Source: Psychrobacter sp. 72-O-c (GTDB lineage: Bacteria; Pseudomonadota; Gammaproteobacteria; Pseudomonadales; Moraxellaceae). Taken from it: 64,000 nt of DNA. The DNA lies in NCBI RefSeq assembly GCF_904846605.1, contig NZ_CAJHBI010000001.1, forward strand, positions 1 through 64,000. The letters are read 5' to 3'. Made by a program: the position numbers and the translations under genes. The notes beneath the pieces are model-generated. The model saw only the letters and a program-made list of their open reading frames with translations, had not been told where the DNA came from and made no database searches. Below are positions 1-9,592 of the stretch, in pieces; the first letter of the stretch is position 1; the number at the start of each line of letters is the position of its first letter.

Positions 1-405
1 CAGTTCTTATCAACCTATATCTTTGGGGCTTTCTGTCCTGCTACAGGCAACAGTGTTGGACTGGTTCTGCCATTGGTAAATAAACATACCATGCTCTTGC
101 ATATGCAAGAGATTAGTAAAGCGGTTCCCGAAGGTCGACATGCCGTTGTGGTGATGGACGGGGCGTTGTGGCATCAACCAAGCTTGAATCTACACAATGT
201 GACCATGCTTAAACTGCCGCCTTATTCACCTGAGTTAAACCCGTCTGAAAACGTTTGGCAGTATCTTAAGCAGAACGAGTTGTCTAATCGCTGTTATGAG
301 AGCTATGAGTCTATTGTTGATGCGGCTTGCTGTGCTTGGAATAAGTTGCTTGAGCAGCCAGAGAGGGTTCGCTCCTTGACTACTCGAACTTGGGCGCAAC
401 TTTAA
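1..405 (+). CDS. IS630-family transposase, C-terminal part (5' end outside window)
   Basis: This is the C-terminal half of a DDE transposase of the IS630/Tc1-mariner group, which cuts and pastes its element into TA sites. The frame is open from base 1, so the gene starts upstream of the window; the TTG at 73 is internal. The visible part carries the second catalytic Asp in VVMDGALWH and the third acidic residue in the family hallmark LPPYSPELNPSENVWQYLK. No frameshift or stop interrupts the visible portion, so the element may be intact. It is the only transposase in the window. The family call is firm; the exact IS name cannot be given without a database. Confidence 0.9.
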   Translation, partial: QFLSTYIFGAFCPATGNSVGLVLPLVNKHTMLLHMQEISKAVPEGRHAVVVMDGALWHQPSLNLHNVTMLKLPPYSPELNPSENVWQYLKQNELSNRCYESYESIVDAACCAWNKLLEQPERVRSLTTRTWAQL

Positions 406-422
406 TTATTGGGATTGGTATA
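1..422 (+). mobile_element. IS630-type insertion sequence, right end
   Basis: The element enters from outside the window. After the transposase stop at 403-405 there are only about 15 bases to a likely right end near 418-422, where the sequence reads TTGGGATTGGTATA next to TA dinucleotides. IS630 elements duplicate a TA target. The left inverted repeat lies outside the window, so the boundary is an inference. Confidence 0.6.
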
Positions 423-461
423 AGTTATAAGTCCTTTAAAAACCCTTTAAAAATAAGCAAT

Positions 462-499
462 AAAAAGCGCGCTATCTTAAGCAAGATAACGCGCTTTTT
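462..499. terminator. Bidirectional hairpin terminator between the IS and the DegS-like gene
   Basis: Two 17-base arms with one mismatch flank a 4-base loop (AAGC). The arms begin and end in A5 and T5 runs, so the hairpin can work on both strands. It lies 32 bases beyond the stop of the minus-strand protease gene and about 55 bases after the transposase stop. Confidence 0.85.
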
Positions 500-530
500 A
501 TTGCCTGAAGATTACTTTAAACATTCATTC

Positions 531-1859
531 CTACTGAGATTGGGGCGCACCGTCTCTCTCAAACAACTGTAGCAACTCTTCACGCATACGAACCCGCTCT
601 TCTTCCGACATCGTCGGCTGGTTTTGATTTTGGCCGTGATAGCTTGGCTGATCCTCAAAGCTTTCATCATTGATAATTTCGGGCGTTTCAACAACTTCTT
701 GCTGTGGGCGCTCGGCTAGCAAAATTTTGATTTGTTTGTTTTTGCCATTACGCAATATTTGTGCGGCTAGCTCAGTCGTTGGTGGTTTGCGAGCAACATA
801 CTGAATCAAGGTATTGGCGTCAGTCATCTCAATCCCATCAATAGTTAGGATAATATCACCAACCCGTAGACCACTTTTGGCCGCAGGGCCTTGATCGATA
901 ACTTTAAGCACTTCTACACCGGTTGAAGTCTCAAGGCGAGTTGGATCACGCAGTTGTGATTGTATCTCGATACCCAACCAGCCGCGGCTGACACGGCCGT
1001 CTTTGATCAAAGCATTCATTACCTGCTCAACCAGCGCCGTTGGAATGGCAAAGCCAATACCCATAGAGCCGCCGGAGCGTGAGAAGATAACGGTATTGAT
1101 ACCCACCAATTCACCACGAGCATCGACTAGCGCACCGCCAGAGTTACCGGGGTTAATAGCAGCATCGGTTTGAATAAAGTCTTCAAATTTATTGACCCCC
1201 AGTCCGGTACGACCCGTCGCTGAAATGATACCTTGGGTGACCGTTTGCCCAACGCCAAAAGGATTACCAATAGCCAATGCTAAATCGCCCACTCGAATGG
1301 GCACTTCACGAAATCCAAGTGGCGTAAGACCAGTCATATCAACTTTAATTACCGCCAAGTCACTATCAGGATCGGTACCGATAACTTTGGCACGGCTCTT
1401 GCGACCATCATTAAAGGCCACGGTAATCTCATCGGCTTTTTCTACTACATGAGCATTAGTGACGATATAACCATCCGCTGATACAATAACCCCAGAACCT
1501 AAGTTGGTAGGCCCTTGACCGGCTGCTCCGCCACCATGATTTTCAAAAAAACGGCGCAATACGGGATCATCCATATAAGGATGTTCCGCCATCACTTGGG
1601 TGGTATAGATGTTAACCACTGACTGCGAGGCACGAGCAACCGCGTTATGATAAGAAGAGATAGGTGCGGGCGTGTCGGCAACAGGCGCGGATGCTTGCTG
1701 CTCAGCAGGCGTGGTTCTAGGTGGCTCCCACGTTGCCTCCGACGGGGTCTTCATACTCGTGAACAACCAAACAAACGCTGCAATCAATACCAACAATAAA
1801 ATCCAAGGTAACCATTTTAAAAAAGCGGCCTTATCTTTGGTGTTTGGGGATGACGACAT
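531..1859 (-). CDS. degS: DegS/AlgW-like membrane-anchored serine protease with one PDZ domain
   Basis: This is an HtrA-family periplasmic serine endopeptidase that would recognise misfolded envelope proteins through its PDZ domain. In the DegS/AlgW branch it starts sigma-E type stress signalling. A hydrophobic anchor lies at residues 17-33 with no obvious cleavage site. The trypsin-like domain has the triad His137 (TNAHVV), Asp167 (SDLAVIK) and Ser240 (PGNSGGAL). A single PDZ domain covers about 305-395, followed by a Gln/Glu-rich tail. At 442 residues it is longer than E. coli DegS because of that tail and a linker after the anchor. One PDZ plus an N-terminal anchor favours DegS over DegP/DegQ. 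A GAGG sits 8 bases before the ATG. The gene is divergent from the Nif3-like gene. Confidence 0.85.
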   Translation of the reverse strand: MSSSPNTKDKAAFLKWLPWILLLVLIAAFVWLFTSMKTPSEATWEPPRTTPAEQQASAPVADTPAPISSYHNAVARASQSVVNIYTTQVMAEHPYMDDPVLRRFFENHGGGAAGQGPTNLGSGVIVSADGYIVTNAHVVEKADEITVAFNDGRKSRAKVIGTDPDSDLAVIKVDMTGLTPLGFREVPIRVGDLALAIGNPFGVGQTVTQGIISATGRTGLGVNKFEDFIQTDAAINPGNSGGALVDARGELVGINTVIFSRSGGSMGIGFAIPTALVEQVMNALIKDGRVSRGWLGIEIQSQLRDPTRLETSTGVEVLKVIDQGPAAKSGLRVGDIILTIDGIEMTDANTLIQYVARKPPTTELAAQILRNGKNKQIKILLAERPQQEVVETPEIINDESFEDQPSYHGQNQNQPTMSEEERVRMREELLQLFERDGAPQSQ

Positions 1860-2140
1860 ATAGAAAACCTCTATAAATTTTATATAAACAAGCGTTGATA
1901 AGGGCTATCAGCTGAGTGCTTCAGATGGACGCATTCACGTATGCAAATTATAACTGGCAACGCAGTCTAATAGTAATGCATCGTGTACCATTTCAGTTAG
2001 TGTGCTTATCAGAATATTTTCAGCGGTATGATAATATGACTATTACAAGGGTTTTGGCTATTACTCTATCTATTTAAACTGTCAATAATACCGACAATTC
2101 AGCAAACCCACTAATAATTAAAGCACAACAGGAAAATATA

Positions 2141-2995
2141 ATGACAACCAAAAATACTATAGTTGAACCATCGAATACATCGATAACCGCGCAAGCATTA
2201 ACGCAATTTTGTGATGAGTACTTATCTGCTGACGCCTTTAAAGACTACGCTCCCAATGGCCTGCAAGTTGATGGTGGACGACCTATTCGACGTATTATCA
2301 CTGGTGTTACTGCTTGTGAGGCCTTAATTGACGCCGCAATTGCAGCTAACGCCGAAGCCATTATGGTACATCATGGTTATTTTTGGAAAGGGGAACCTGC
2401 CCCCATAGTAGGCATGAAAGGTCAACGTATCCGTAAACTGATGCAGCATGGCATCTCTTTAATCGCCTATCACCTCCCCCTTGACGGGCATCCCGTCGTC
2501 GGCAATAACGTTAAACTTGCTGAGATGCTAGGCATGACCATTACTGGAGCACTGTACCCTAATGAGTCGCATCCGGTAGGCAATATTGCCACTTGTACCC
2601 CGCAAAGTGCGCAGAGTCTAATTACTTGCATCACTCAAGCATTAGGCAGAGAACCGCTGCATATCTCAAGTAGCTATCAACATTCTAATATTCCCACTGG
2701 TATCCCGACTGATAGCGAAAATAATACTGCCGACTCAAAGCTGCTTGAGCGTATCGGAATATGTACTGGCGGCGCACAAGACATGATTGAACAGGCAGCA
2801 GCAATGGGCTGTGATGCTTTTATCTCAGGTGAAATCTCAGAACGCACCACCCATATTGCACGTGAGCTTGGCATCGATTATTTTGCCTGCGGTCATCACG
2901 CTACAGAACGCGACGGTATCCAAGCATTGGGTGAGTTAATCGCCCAACATTTTAAACTACCAGTAAGCTTTATTGATATTGATAATCCAGCCTAA
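2141..2995 (+). CDS. Nif3-like dinuclear metal center protein (YbgI / GTP cyclohydrolase I type 2 family)
   Basis: The protein belongs to the widely conserved NIF3/YbgI family, which forms toroidal hexamers with two metal ions per subunit. Its biochemical role is not settled, and the common label GTP cyclohydrolase 1 type 2 is only by homology. Metal-binding motifs are visible: HHGYFWKG at 77-84, YHLPLDGH further on, and GHHATERDG near the C-terminus. The 284-residue length exceeds E. coli YbgI (about 247), mostly through an N-terminal extension of about 15 residues and a short Ser/Asn-rich insert (IPTGIPTDSENNTADSK). The ribosome site ACAGGAAAA precedes the ATG. The gene is divergently transcribed from the protease gene and followed by a long gene-free stretch. 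Confidence 0.88.
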   Translation: MTTKNTIVEPSNTSITAQALTQFCDEYLSADAFKDYAPNGLQVDGGRPIRRIITGVTACEALIDAAIAANAEAIMVHHGYFWKGEPAPIVGMKGQRIRKLMQHGISLIAYHLPLDGHPVVGNNVKLAEMLGMTITGALYPNESHPVGNIATCTPQSAQSLITCITQALGREPLHISSSYQHSNIPTGIPTDSENNTADSKLLERIGICTGGAQDMIEQAAAMGCDAFISGEISERTTHIARELGIDYFACGHHATERDGIQALGELIAQHFKLPVSFIDIDNPA

Positions 2996-4127
2996 TAAGT
3001 GACTAAATAAATGGTTAAGCTCATGGAATAACGCATGATTATGATGTATTCATCCATTAAAACATAAGACTTATTATGATTTGAAAAGCCAATGAACGTT
3101 ATTTCCTAATTCAACTTTGCGTAATAAATACAATATGATAGAGCTTGACCATTTTATTAAAAATAAACTTTAGTTTATTAATTACAGTATTAAATAGATT
3201 GTTTTTTAACCGTCTACAGCCTAATTGTTAAGTTTTATCGCTCTTTTCTTAACTTAACTTGAATACTGCGACTAATAACCGCATATTAGTTACTTGTAAA
3301 AGAACGTTTTGTCATGAAACTTCCCATTTATTACAGCTTCCGGTTATAGCGCTAGATAAATGGTCATTATTTACATACTCATCACATCATATGATATATA
3401 GCTTCGAATATACGAAATAATCATTTTTTGTTTGCTATTTACCAATAATAATGACTGATGAGAATCGAAATAATTACCTGTAGAAACACTGTGATTGCAC
3501 TATATATACTCAGCGTCACCGTATCTCTTATATTTAGCATAGCAACAACGGTATAGCACGATTTTATAAATTAATTTATTAATTGAGTGACAAATTTTAT
3601 AAAGTCGGTTATTTATTCGTGTTGCTAGAACATAGCGTATCAGGAAAGACTATGCCCTATAAGTTATGTATAGAGTATACAACCACTGATAATAGCGCAT
3701 TAAAAGTTGATTCAAGTGTTAGTTGTATTTTTTAACGACTACATCAACGTCAGTATTACTGCCCACGCCTATGTCTCGATAACTTATTCATGACCTTACC
3801 TATGTTTAATATAGTTGTTTAACCTGTTTTTGAGTGAAGGATCATTTAATTTTTATCCTTATTCGTGCTGTGCGTCATTACTTTTAATTTTACGCTAGCA
3901 AATGGGTTATACCGCCATTTTTATATTGTTTTTTTGTATGACTAACTCATGCAAATAACCTCTGTCAATGGCTTCTATATTCAATCAAAGTGATACCACT
4001 CTTATGCTATTAATAAGTGTGATGTCATTTAAGATGTAACTTTAGCGTATGCCTGTCCTATGATTATAGGTCTACGCTGATAACGCATTTTTACGGTAAG
4101 TAGGATGGCTAAAATTAGGAGACCTCA
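2996..4127. other. AT-rich gene-free stretch of about 1.1 kb
   Basis: No reading frame with plausible codon use, tRNA or repeat array is visible here. The stretch is strongly AT-rich. It includes an 18-base perfect palindrome (8-base arms) at 3162-3179 but no recognisable gene remnant. Its last part must hold the promoter of the mltF-like gene. A small RNA or a fully decayed gene cannot be excluded by eye. Confidence 0.5.
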
Positions 4128-5336
4128 ATGCAACGTATTACTTATCGTGTCAAAGTATCTGCGCAAGGTGCCAAACGCCGTATCTCTTACCTACTGCGTC
4201 CGGCCAAGCGCTCACTTAGCACCAGAAGTAACCTCGTTCCATCCGTTCCCCACCTTTCATCATCTCGTTTTGGAAAGTCTAAAAAATTAATACAAGCATC
4301 TAGCATTGCTTTGTTATCCCTACCTGCCGAGAGTCTAACGACAATGGGCGATCCGGTGCCAGCCTATGATCAGGTCATGCTGGAACAGACGTTAACTATC
4401 GCGGCTGTGCCTGGCGACAGTACCTACTTTGCCACCGATGGCTTCCAACATGGCTTCGGTTATGACTTGGTACGCAGCTATGCTGATGAGCTTGGGGTCA
4501 CTGTTGATCTAAAAGCCTATGCTAGTGAGGAAGCGGCACTAAGAGCGCTACAGTCGGGTGATGCGGATATGGCGCTAACGACTGCTAGTACCCAGCTAAG
4601 AAGTCAGCTTGGCTTATCCTCGGTGAATTTAAGCTGTGGTTATGATACCAGCTTGACTGAAAATGGCTTGAACCCAAAAATCAACTGGACGTTTAACGGA
4701 GCAAATGATCCGTTAGCACAAAAAGCCAGCTATTTTTTATGTAATGGTATCAAGCTAGAAGAGACCCAAAAACTAGCGGCATTCTATAACCAAAGCTTAC
4801 TCAAAGATGCTTATAGTCAAGAGCATTTTAAGACCACCCTGACTGAGAAACTGCCTGATTATCAGTCTTCTTTTGAAGAGCAGGCGCAAAACTACAATCA
4901 TGATTGGGAGCTATTGGTAGCGATGGGCTATCAAGAGTCGCATCTTGATGCCAATGCCGTATCACCAACAGGGGTGCGCGGTCTTATGATGCTGACTAAT
5001 AGCACGGCAAAAGCCATGGGAGTCTCTGACCGCGTTGACCCTAGCCAGAGTATTAGTGGCGGCGCGCGCTATTTAGAGCAAATGAAGTCCGACTTTGCGG
5101 ATGTGCCAAAAACAGATCGTATTTGGTTCGCGCTAGCCGGCTACAACATGGGTCCGAATGCAGTAAAGCGCATTCAGCGTGAGCTTAGTGCTGACGGTAT
5201 TGATGACAAGAGCTGGGCGAACGTCTATGCCTATCTATCAGAACATAGAGCATCGAATAGCCGTTACGGTCAGGCTATGCACTATGTAAGCAACATTAGA
5301 AGTTATCTTGAAACTATTAAAACCGAGACCGTTTAA
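4128..5336 (+). CDS. mltF: MltF-like lytic transglycosylase with a shortened solute-binding-like domain
   Basis: MltF-type enzymes cleave the MurNAc-GlcNAc bond of peptidoglycan with formation of 1,6-anhydro ends. The C-terminal SLT (goose-lysozyme-like) domain covers about 255-395, with the catalytic Glu in GYQESHLDANAVSP and the later motifs RGLMML and ALAGYNMGP. Residues 88-165 match the first lobe of a bacterial type 3 solute-binding domain, but the sequence then passes almost directly to the linker (NDPLAQKASYF). About 100 residues of the second lobe seem to be lost, which explains 402 residues against about 518 in E. coli MltF. The N-terminus is odd: about 55 strongly basic residues before a weak hydrophobic segment. 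AGGAG lies 6 bases before the ATG. Confidence 0.82.
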   Translation: MQRITYRVKVSAQGAKRRISYLLRPAKRSLSTRSNLVPSVPHLSSSRFGKSKKLIQASSIALLSLPAESLTTMGDPVPAYDQVMLEQTLTIAAVPGDSTYFATDGFQHGFGYDLVRSYADELGVTVDLKAYASEEAALRALQSGDADMALTTASTQLRSQLGLSSVNLSCGYDTSLTENGLNPKINWTFNGANDPLAQKASYFLCNGIKLEETQKLAAFYNQSLLKDAYSQEHFKTTLTEKLPDYQSSFEEQAQNYNHDWELLVAMGYQESHLDANAVSPTGVRGLMMLTNSTAKAMGVSDRVDPSQSISGGARYLEQMKSDFADVPKTDRIWFALAGYNMGPNAVKRIQRELSADGIDDKSWANVYAYLSEHRASNSRYGQAMHYVSNIRSYLETIKTETV

Positions 5337-5348
5337 GACCGAGACCGT
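5322..5348. repeat. Two 11-base copies, period 16, across the mltF stop
   Basis: ACCGAGACCGT occurs at 5322-5332 and 5338-5348. The first copy codes the last residues of the mltF-like protein. It looks like a slippage duplication. Confidence 0.65.
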
Positions 5349-5430
5349 GTAATTAATACTGGAATGGTTTGATAACACTTTCTAAAAAAGACTTTAAATA
5401 AGAAATTTTTAAATAAAAAATCTTCAAATA

Positions 5431-5462
5431 AAAAAGCTGCCTTATCACTAAGGCAGCTTTTT
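5431..5462. terminator. Hairpin terminator between the convergent mltF-like and mltD-like genes
   Basis: Perfect 14-base arms enclose a TCAC loop and are bounded by A5 and T5 runs. It can end transcription from both the mltF-like gene (stop at 5336) and the mltD-like gene (stop at 5508). Confidence 0.92.
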
Positions 5463-5507
5463 CTATGAGTTAAAATCCAGTTAAAACCATAATTTTTCTA
5501 GCAGATA

Positions 5508-8486
5508 TTAACGATTTGGTACGGTCAGACGCTGACCACGCTGTAACATTGTATCTGGCGCGATCTTATTCATATCAGCCAGCTCTTGCGTTGAGACCCC
5601 ATATTTCCGTGCCAATCCAATCAAGCTATCGCCTGAGCCAACGGTATAACTGACCGTGACTTTCGGGACCTTGATGGTTTGCCCACGCTGTAACTGTGCA
5701 TTAGCCGCGATATTATTGGTCGCCGCTAAATCTTCTACTGAAACACCCAAGCCACGTGCTAAAGCAATCAAACCATCACCTGACTGAACTTTATAGTTTT
5801 CTGTATTACCCAGCTTCTTGCCACTACTGCTAGTAGTCGCTGTATTGCTGCTCTTGCTAGTTGGGATACTCACGCTACTACCACTGGTAGGAATAGTGAT
5901 AGTACGGCCAAGTATCAAGTTTGAGGTACTGCTCAAACCATTCGCTGATGCTAAGTCGCTCAAACCAATATTATAGCGTTTGGCAACCCCAGTCAAAGTA
6001 TCACCCGACTGCACTTTGTAGCTGGTCGGTTGATCGTTTAATTGACGGTTTACTTCTGCTTTAGATACCGGCACTTTAATCGTCTGTCCACGTTGCAAAC
6101 GAGCCTTAGCATCAAAGCTGCTGTTAACGGCTGCCACTTGCTGTGCACTAACTCCTATACTATTGGCAATACCGATTAAAGTGTCACCTGACTTTACCTT
6201 ATAATTACTGGTAGGTGTTGAGCTGCTTGTATTACTACTGGCAGCAGTAACGTCTGCGCTGGCAGGCACTTTCAGCGTTTGACCCACATACAGCGAGTCT
6301 GTGGTACCAATGCTATTGAGACTGGCTAAAATATCGATTGAGACATTGAATTGCCGTGACAATGCAATCAGACCATCGCCAGATTGTACTCTGTAGTTTT
6401 TAGTCGCGCCTGTTGGCTTGCTGCTAGGTTTCGAAGATGGTGCCGCTGGCGTACTTACAGGTGCGGTCACTTTACCTGATATCAACCATAGCTTCTGGCC
6501 TCTTAACAAGTCAGCACGGCTGCTCAAATTATTATAGGTTGCCAACTGGGTCACTGACAAACCAAAACGGTTAGCGGTACCAATAAGAGTATCGCCCCCT
6601 TGTACCACGTAGCTTTCTGGTTGATTTGCGCTGTTCGTACTGGCACTGCTCAGTGGTTCAATTGTTTTGGCATTATACAGATATAAAGTACTACCAGAGA
6701 GCAATTTTGAGCTGGCATCTATTTGGTTCCATTCTGCGATATCACGCCAGCTAACACCGGCTCGGCTGGCGATATTAGACAAAGTATCGCCACGTTTTAC
6801 AGCGTAGGTGGTACGTTGACCTTGCGGTTTTGGTTTGCTGGTTGAGGTTTTAGGGAAGCTAAGCTTTTTCTCTTTGCCGCTAGCTTCTAATATAGACTGC
6901 TGCGTCTGTACTGCCGATAATTTAATGTTACCGTCAATGGCGCTAACCACATTCGTTTCAGGCGTTTGTGTCTGAATTTGATTAACAATAAAGTCGCGCT
7001 CTTCTTTACTTAGTGGCGGTTCTTGAACAATGGTATTATTTTGGGTAATCGTGGCTGAGGTGGTCGGTAAGCTATTACTTCTTTTTAGCTCAGCATTGAT
7101 TTTACTGGTTTCTTTACTGGTCAGAGGGGGTTCGGTACGGACTGACGCGTTACTACTATAAACAGAGCTACTAGTGGGCGTACTGGTTGGGGTGATATAG
7201 CTGGTCGTCTGCTGAGGTACGCTAGCACTGGCTGCATAATCGGCTAAACCACCACCCGTAGAGGGCAATGATGAGCTGGTATAAGGCTTGTTATTATAGC
7301 TAGGAGACGTTGGACTTGAATAGCTAGGGGCAGTCGCATTACTATTAGCGTTGCTTGAAGCAATGACATTGCTGCTACCATTACCTCTCAATGCACTTAA
7401 CTTAGCATCGAGATTAAGACTGACATCATTAGGAATGATGATCCGCTGTGGACCTGAAGAATCAATACGTGATGAAGTTAGAGCTGTATTGAGCTTTTCC
7501 AGCTCATCGTAACTAACTCCTGTTAATTGTGACACTTCAGCTAAGCTCACACCATAATTGGCTGGCACACTACGAAAATGCTGTCGGTTGGCAATCGCTG
7601 GCAAATAGACACCATATTGCTCAGGCTTAGCGACGATTTCAGCAACGGCTAAAAAGCGTGGGACATAGTTCATGGTCTCAGTAGGTAATCTGAGCGACCA
7701 ATAATCGGTTGGCAGACCTTGAGCAGCATTAGCATCAATGGCTCTTTGAACACGCCCAGGGCCGGCGTTATAAGCGGCTAAGGCCAACTCCCAACTGCCA
7801 AATTGATTGTGTAGTGCGGTCAAGAAGTCATAAGCGGCGCGTGTCGATTCGATCACATCACGGCGACCATCATAGCTACTACTTTGATTCAGACCATAAA
7901 TACGGCCAGTACTCGGAATAAATTGCCATAAGCCTGCCGCAGCAGCGCTACTCGTGCCACTAGGATCATAGGAGCTTTCAATAACAGGTAACAATGCCAA
8001 CTCAGTAGGAATATTACGACGCTCAGCTTCACGTACGGTATGGTACAAGTACCGACTGGCGCGCGCAGTCAAGCGGTTTAGGTAATCCTGCCGGCTGGTA
8101 AACCAGCTCTTTTGTCCTTCGATACGCTGGTTATAAACGGCTTTACTCCCATTCATCTGGTAGCCAGCACGTAAGCGATTCCACAAGTCCCCGTATTGTT
8201 GAATGGCAAGTCTATTGTCTTCAACCATCGTCATATCGGATGCTTCCAATAAATCTGCTAGCTCATCTAAGCTATCAGCATCTAAATATGCGGTTGAATA
8301 GTCAGCACTGGTAGTTGGTTTTACAGACTGGTTCGCAGGGCGTTTGCTGACCACAGGCGAGCTATGGGTAGCACCGGTATTTTTCACCGTCGACGTGTTA
8401 CTACAAGCACTAATGAGTAAGGCCGACACCGCAAGTGTCAGTGGTAAAGCGATAAAGGAGCGAGAAGTTGATGACACAGTAGACAT
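5508..8486 (-). CDS. mltD: MltD-like membrane-bound lytic transglycosylase with seven C-terminal LysM repeats
   Basis: This is a peptidoglycan-cleaving lipoprotein. A lipobox (LLISAC, Cys28) marks outer-membrane lipidation. The SLT domain (about 150-290) shows the catalytic Glu in LPVIESSYDP and the motif AAGLWQFIPSTGR typical of MltD. A degenerate LysM-like segment follows (about 325-365), then a Ser/Thr/Asn-rich linker of about 190 residues. Seven clear LysM modules come next, each starting with Y-V/K-V-x-x-GD-x-L and ending in GQ-x-L/I-x-VP. LysM binds the glycan strands. At 992 residues it is about twice E. coli MltD (452, two LysM). The ATG is preceded by TTAGGAAG at a rather long spacing. 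It converges with the mltF-like gene. Confidence 0.92.
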   Translation of the reverse strand: MSTVSSTSRSFIALPLTLAVSALLISACSNTSTVKNTGATHSSPVVSKRPANQSVKPTTSADYSTAYLDADSLDELADLLEASDMTMVEDNRLAIQQYGDLWNRLRAGYQMNGSKAVYNQRIEGQKSWFTSRQDYLNRLTARASRYLYHTVREAERRNIPTELALLPVIESSYDPSGTSSAAAAGLWQFIPSTGRIYGLNQSSSYDGRRDVIESTRAAYDFLTALHNQFGSWELALAAYNAGPGRVQRAIDANAAQGLPTDYWSLRLPTETMNYVPRFLAVAEIVAKPEQYGVYLPAIANRQHFRSVPANYGVSLAEVSQLTGVSYDELEKLNTALTSSRIDSSGPQRIIIPNDVSLNLDAKLSALRGNGSSNVIASSNANSNATAPSYSSPTSPSYNNKPYTSSSLPSTGGGLADYAASASVPQQTTSYITPTSTPTSSSVYSSNASVRTEPPLTSKETSKINAELKRSNSLPTTSATITQNNTIVQEPPLSKEERDFIVNQIQTQTPETNVVSAIDGNIKLSAVQTQQSILEASGKEKKLSFPKTSTSKPKPQGQRTTYAVKRGDTLSNIASRAGVSWRDIAEWNQIDASSKLLSGSTLYLYNAKTIEPLSSASTNSANQPESYVVQGGDTLIGTANRFGLSVTQLATYNNLSSRADLLRGQKLWLISGKVTAPVSTPAAPSSKPSSKPTGATKNYRVQSGDGLIALSRQFNVSIDILASLNSIGTTDSLYVGQTLKVPASADVTAASSNTSSSTPTSNYKVKSGDTLIGIANSIGVSAQQVAAVNSSFDAKARLQRGQTIKVPVSKAEVNRQLNDQPTSYKVQSGDTLTGVAKRYNIGLSDLASANGLSSTSNLILGRTITIPTSGSSVSIPTSKSSNTATTSSSGKKLGNTENYKVQSGDGLIALARGLGVSVEDLAATNNIAANAQLQRGQTIKVPKVTVSYTVGSGDSLIGLARKYGVSTQELADMNKIAPDTMLQRGQRLTVPNR

Positions 8487-8749
8487 GATAGTAGAAGCTT
8501 CCTAACGACAAGAATAGATAAAGGAATAATTAATTGACAGTATAGTATGCAATATAAACCAAAGACCAGTTTAATGTAAAAGATAATGGACAAGACTGAC
8601 GGGAATGCTGATACCAGTCATCTCTATTCACCCCGATTACCAATCGCGTTTACTTATTACCTCAACTAATCACAGATATTAATGACCGGTTTACTAATGA
8701 TTAACTCACTAACCACAGCTATTAATCAATAGTTATTAATGGCTAGCTA

Positions 8750-9247
8750 CTAATCAATAGTCACTTGCGATACAGCGCGTAAGAGTACCGCGTTGCCCGT
8801 TGATAAGGCCAACGTTACTCTAGAAGTAGTCACAAATGAGACATTTTTACCGTCTTTTACCCAGCTCTCATTTGTGGTTACATTGGCTTTAGCCTGTGAT
8901 CCAGCAATAACAATGTTATCAACAGTGATATCGTAGCGATAATTCGAGGTTTGGTTCCAGCTGTTTTGCAATAACCTTAAATACGCATCTTTGTCTAAGC
9001 TGGTAGATTTGCCTTTTCTTGACAATGAGATCAGCGCATCATCAGAAACCAGGCGCGCCACTTGGTTGGTATTTTGGCTGTTGGCGGCTGATTTCATAGC
9101 CGAGGCGTAGTTTTGTACTAAGCCTTCGGTCATAGTAGCCGCTTGTGCACTGATGCTTGCTGTACTTGCTACAGCGATTAAAGCAGTGGCGCTAGCAGCT
9201 TTGATCAATAGAGCAAATAGCCCTTTTCCCCATAATCGTTTCATCAT
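8750..9247 (-). CDS. Small exported protein, possibly NTF2-like fold
   Basis: I do not recognise a named family. The chosen start is the first of two adjacent ATGs and has CTAAGGA just upstream; the frame stays open for 16 further codons but without a ribosome site. The N-terminus is a clear Sec signal peptide (MKRLWGKGLFALLIKAAS, with cleavage likely after SISAQA). The mature part of about 125 residues has a helix-rich first half (YASAMKSAANSQNTNQVARL) and beta strands after it. That layout resembles SnoaL/NTF2-like domains used for small-molecule binding, but this is inference. It is probably periplasmic. A direct repeat of TAATCAATAGT (8723 and 8751) overlaps the gene's end. Confidence 0.7.
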   Translation of the reverse strand: MMKRLWGKGLFALLIKAASATALIAVASTASISAQAATMTEGLVQNYASAMKSAANSQNTNQVARLVSDDALISLSRKGKSTSLDKDAYLRLLQNSWNQTSNYRYDITVDNIVIAGSQAKANVTTNESWVKDGKNVSFVTTSRVTLALSTGNAVLLRAVSQVTID

Positions 9248-9592
9248 AGTCCTTAGGTAGCGTGGCCTTCCATTAGCACAGTTTTTAGTTAGCACAACTC
9301 TTAGTTAAAAAGCCTTTAATAAAAAAGCTCTTATCGATATTATTTTCGTCATCGTGGTTAGCCAATAATATGCTTTAGCCTAGCATTTAATCCTCACAGC
9401 CATGTAACACCATGTGTAATTCTTGCGTGTACCCTAATCCTGAAGTGAACATAATGAATTTGCCCATAACGGGTAACAGTTAGGGTCTTATGTTGTTACC
9501 GCTAGCATTCCCATTGCGGTGTTTATAATGCTACTTTTATCCTATTGCGTTTAAGTTAGCACTATACTGAGTATTCTTCTTTAGAGCTTGAT
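9248..9592. other. Intergenic region without recognisable gene
   Basis: I see no coding frame or RNA gene between the small exported protein and the CNNM protein. It must contain the promoter of the former. No strong terminator hairpin was found. Confidence 0.4.

Noticed and set aside
4105..4290. Frame overlapping the start of the mltF-like gene in another phase
   Set aside because: It overlaps a gene with clear domains and a good ribosome site; no support of its own.
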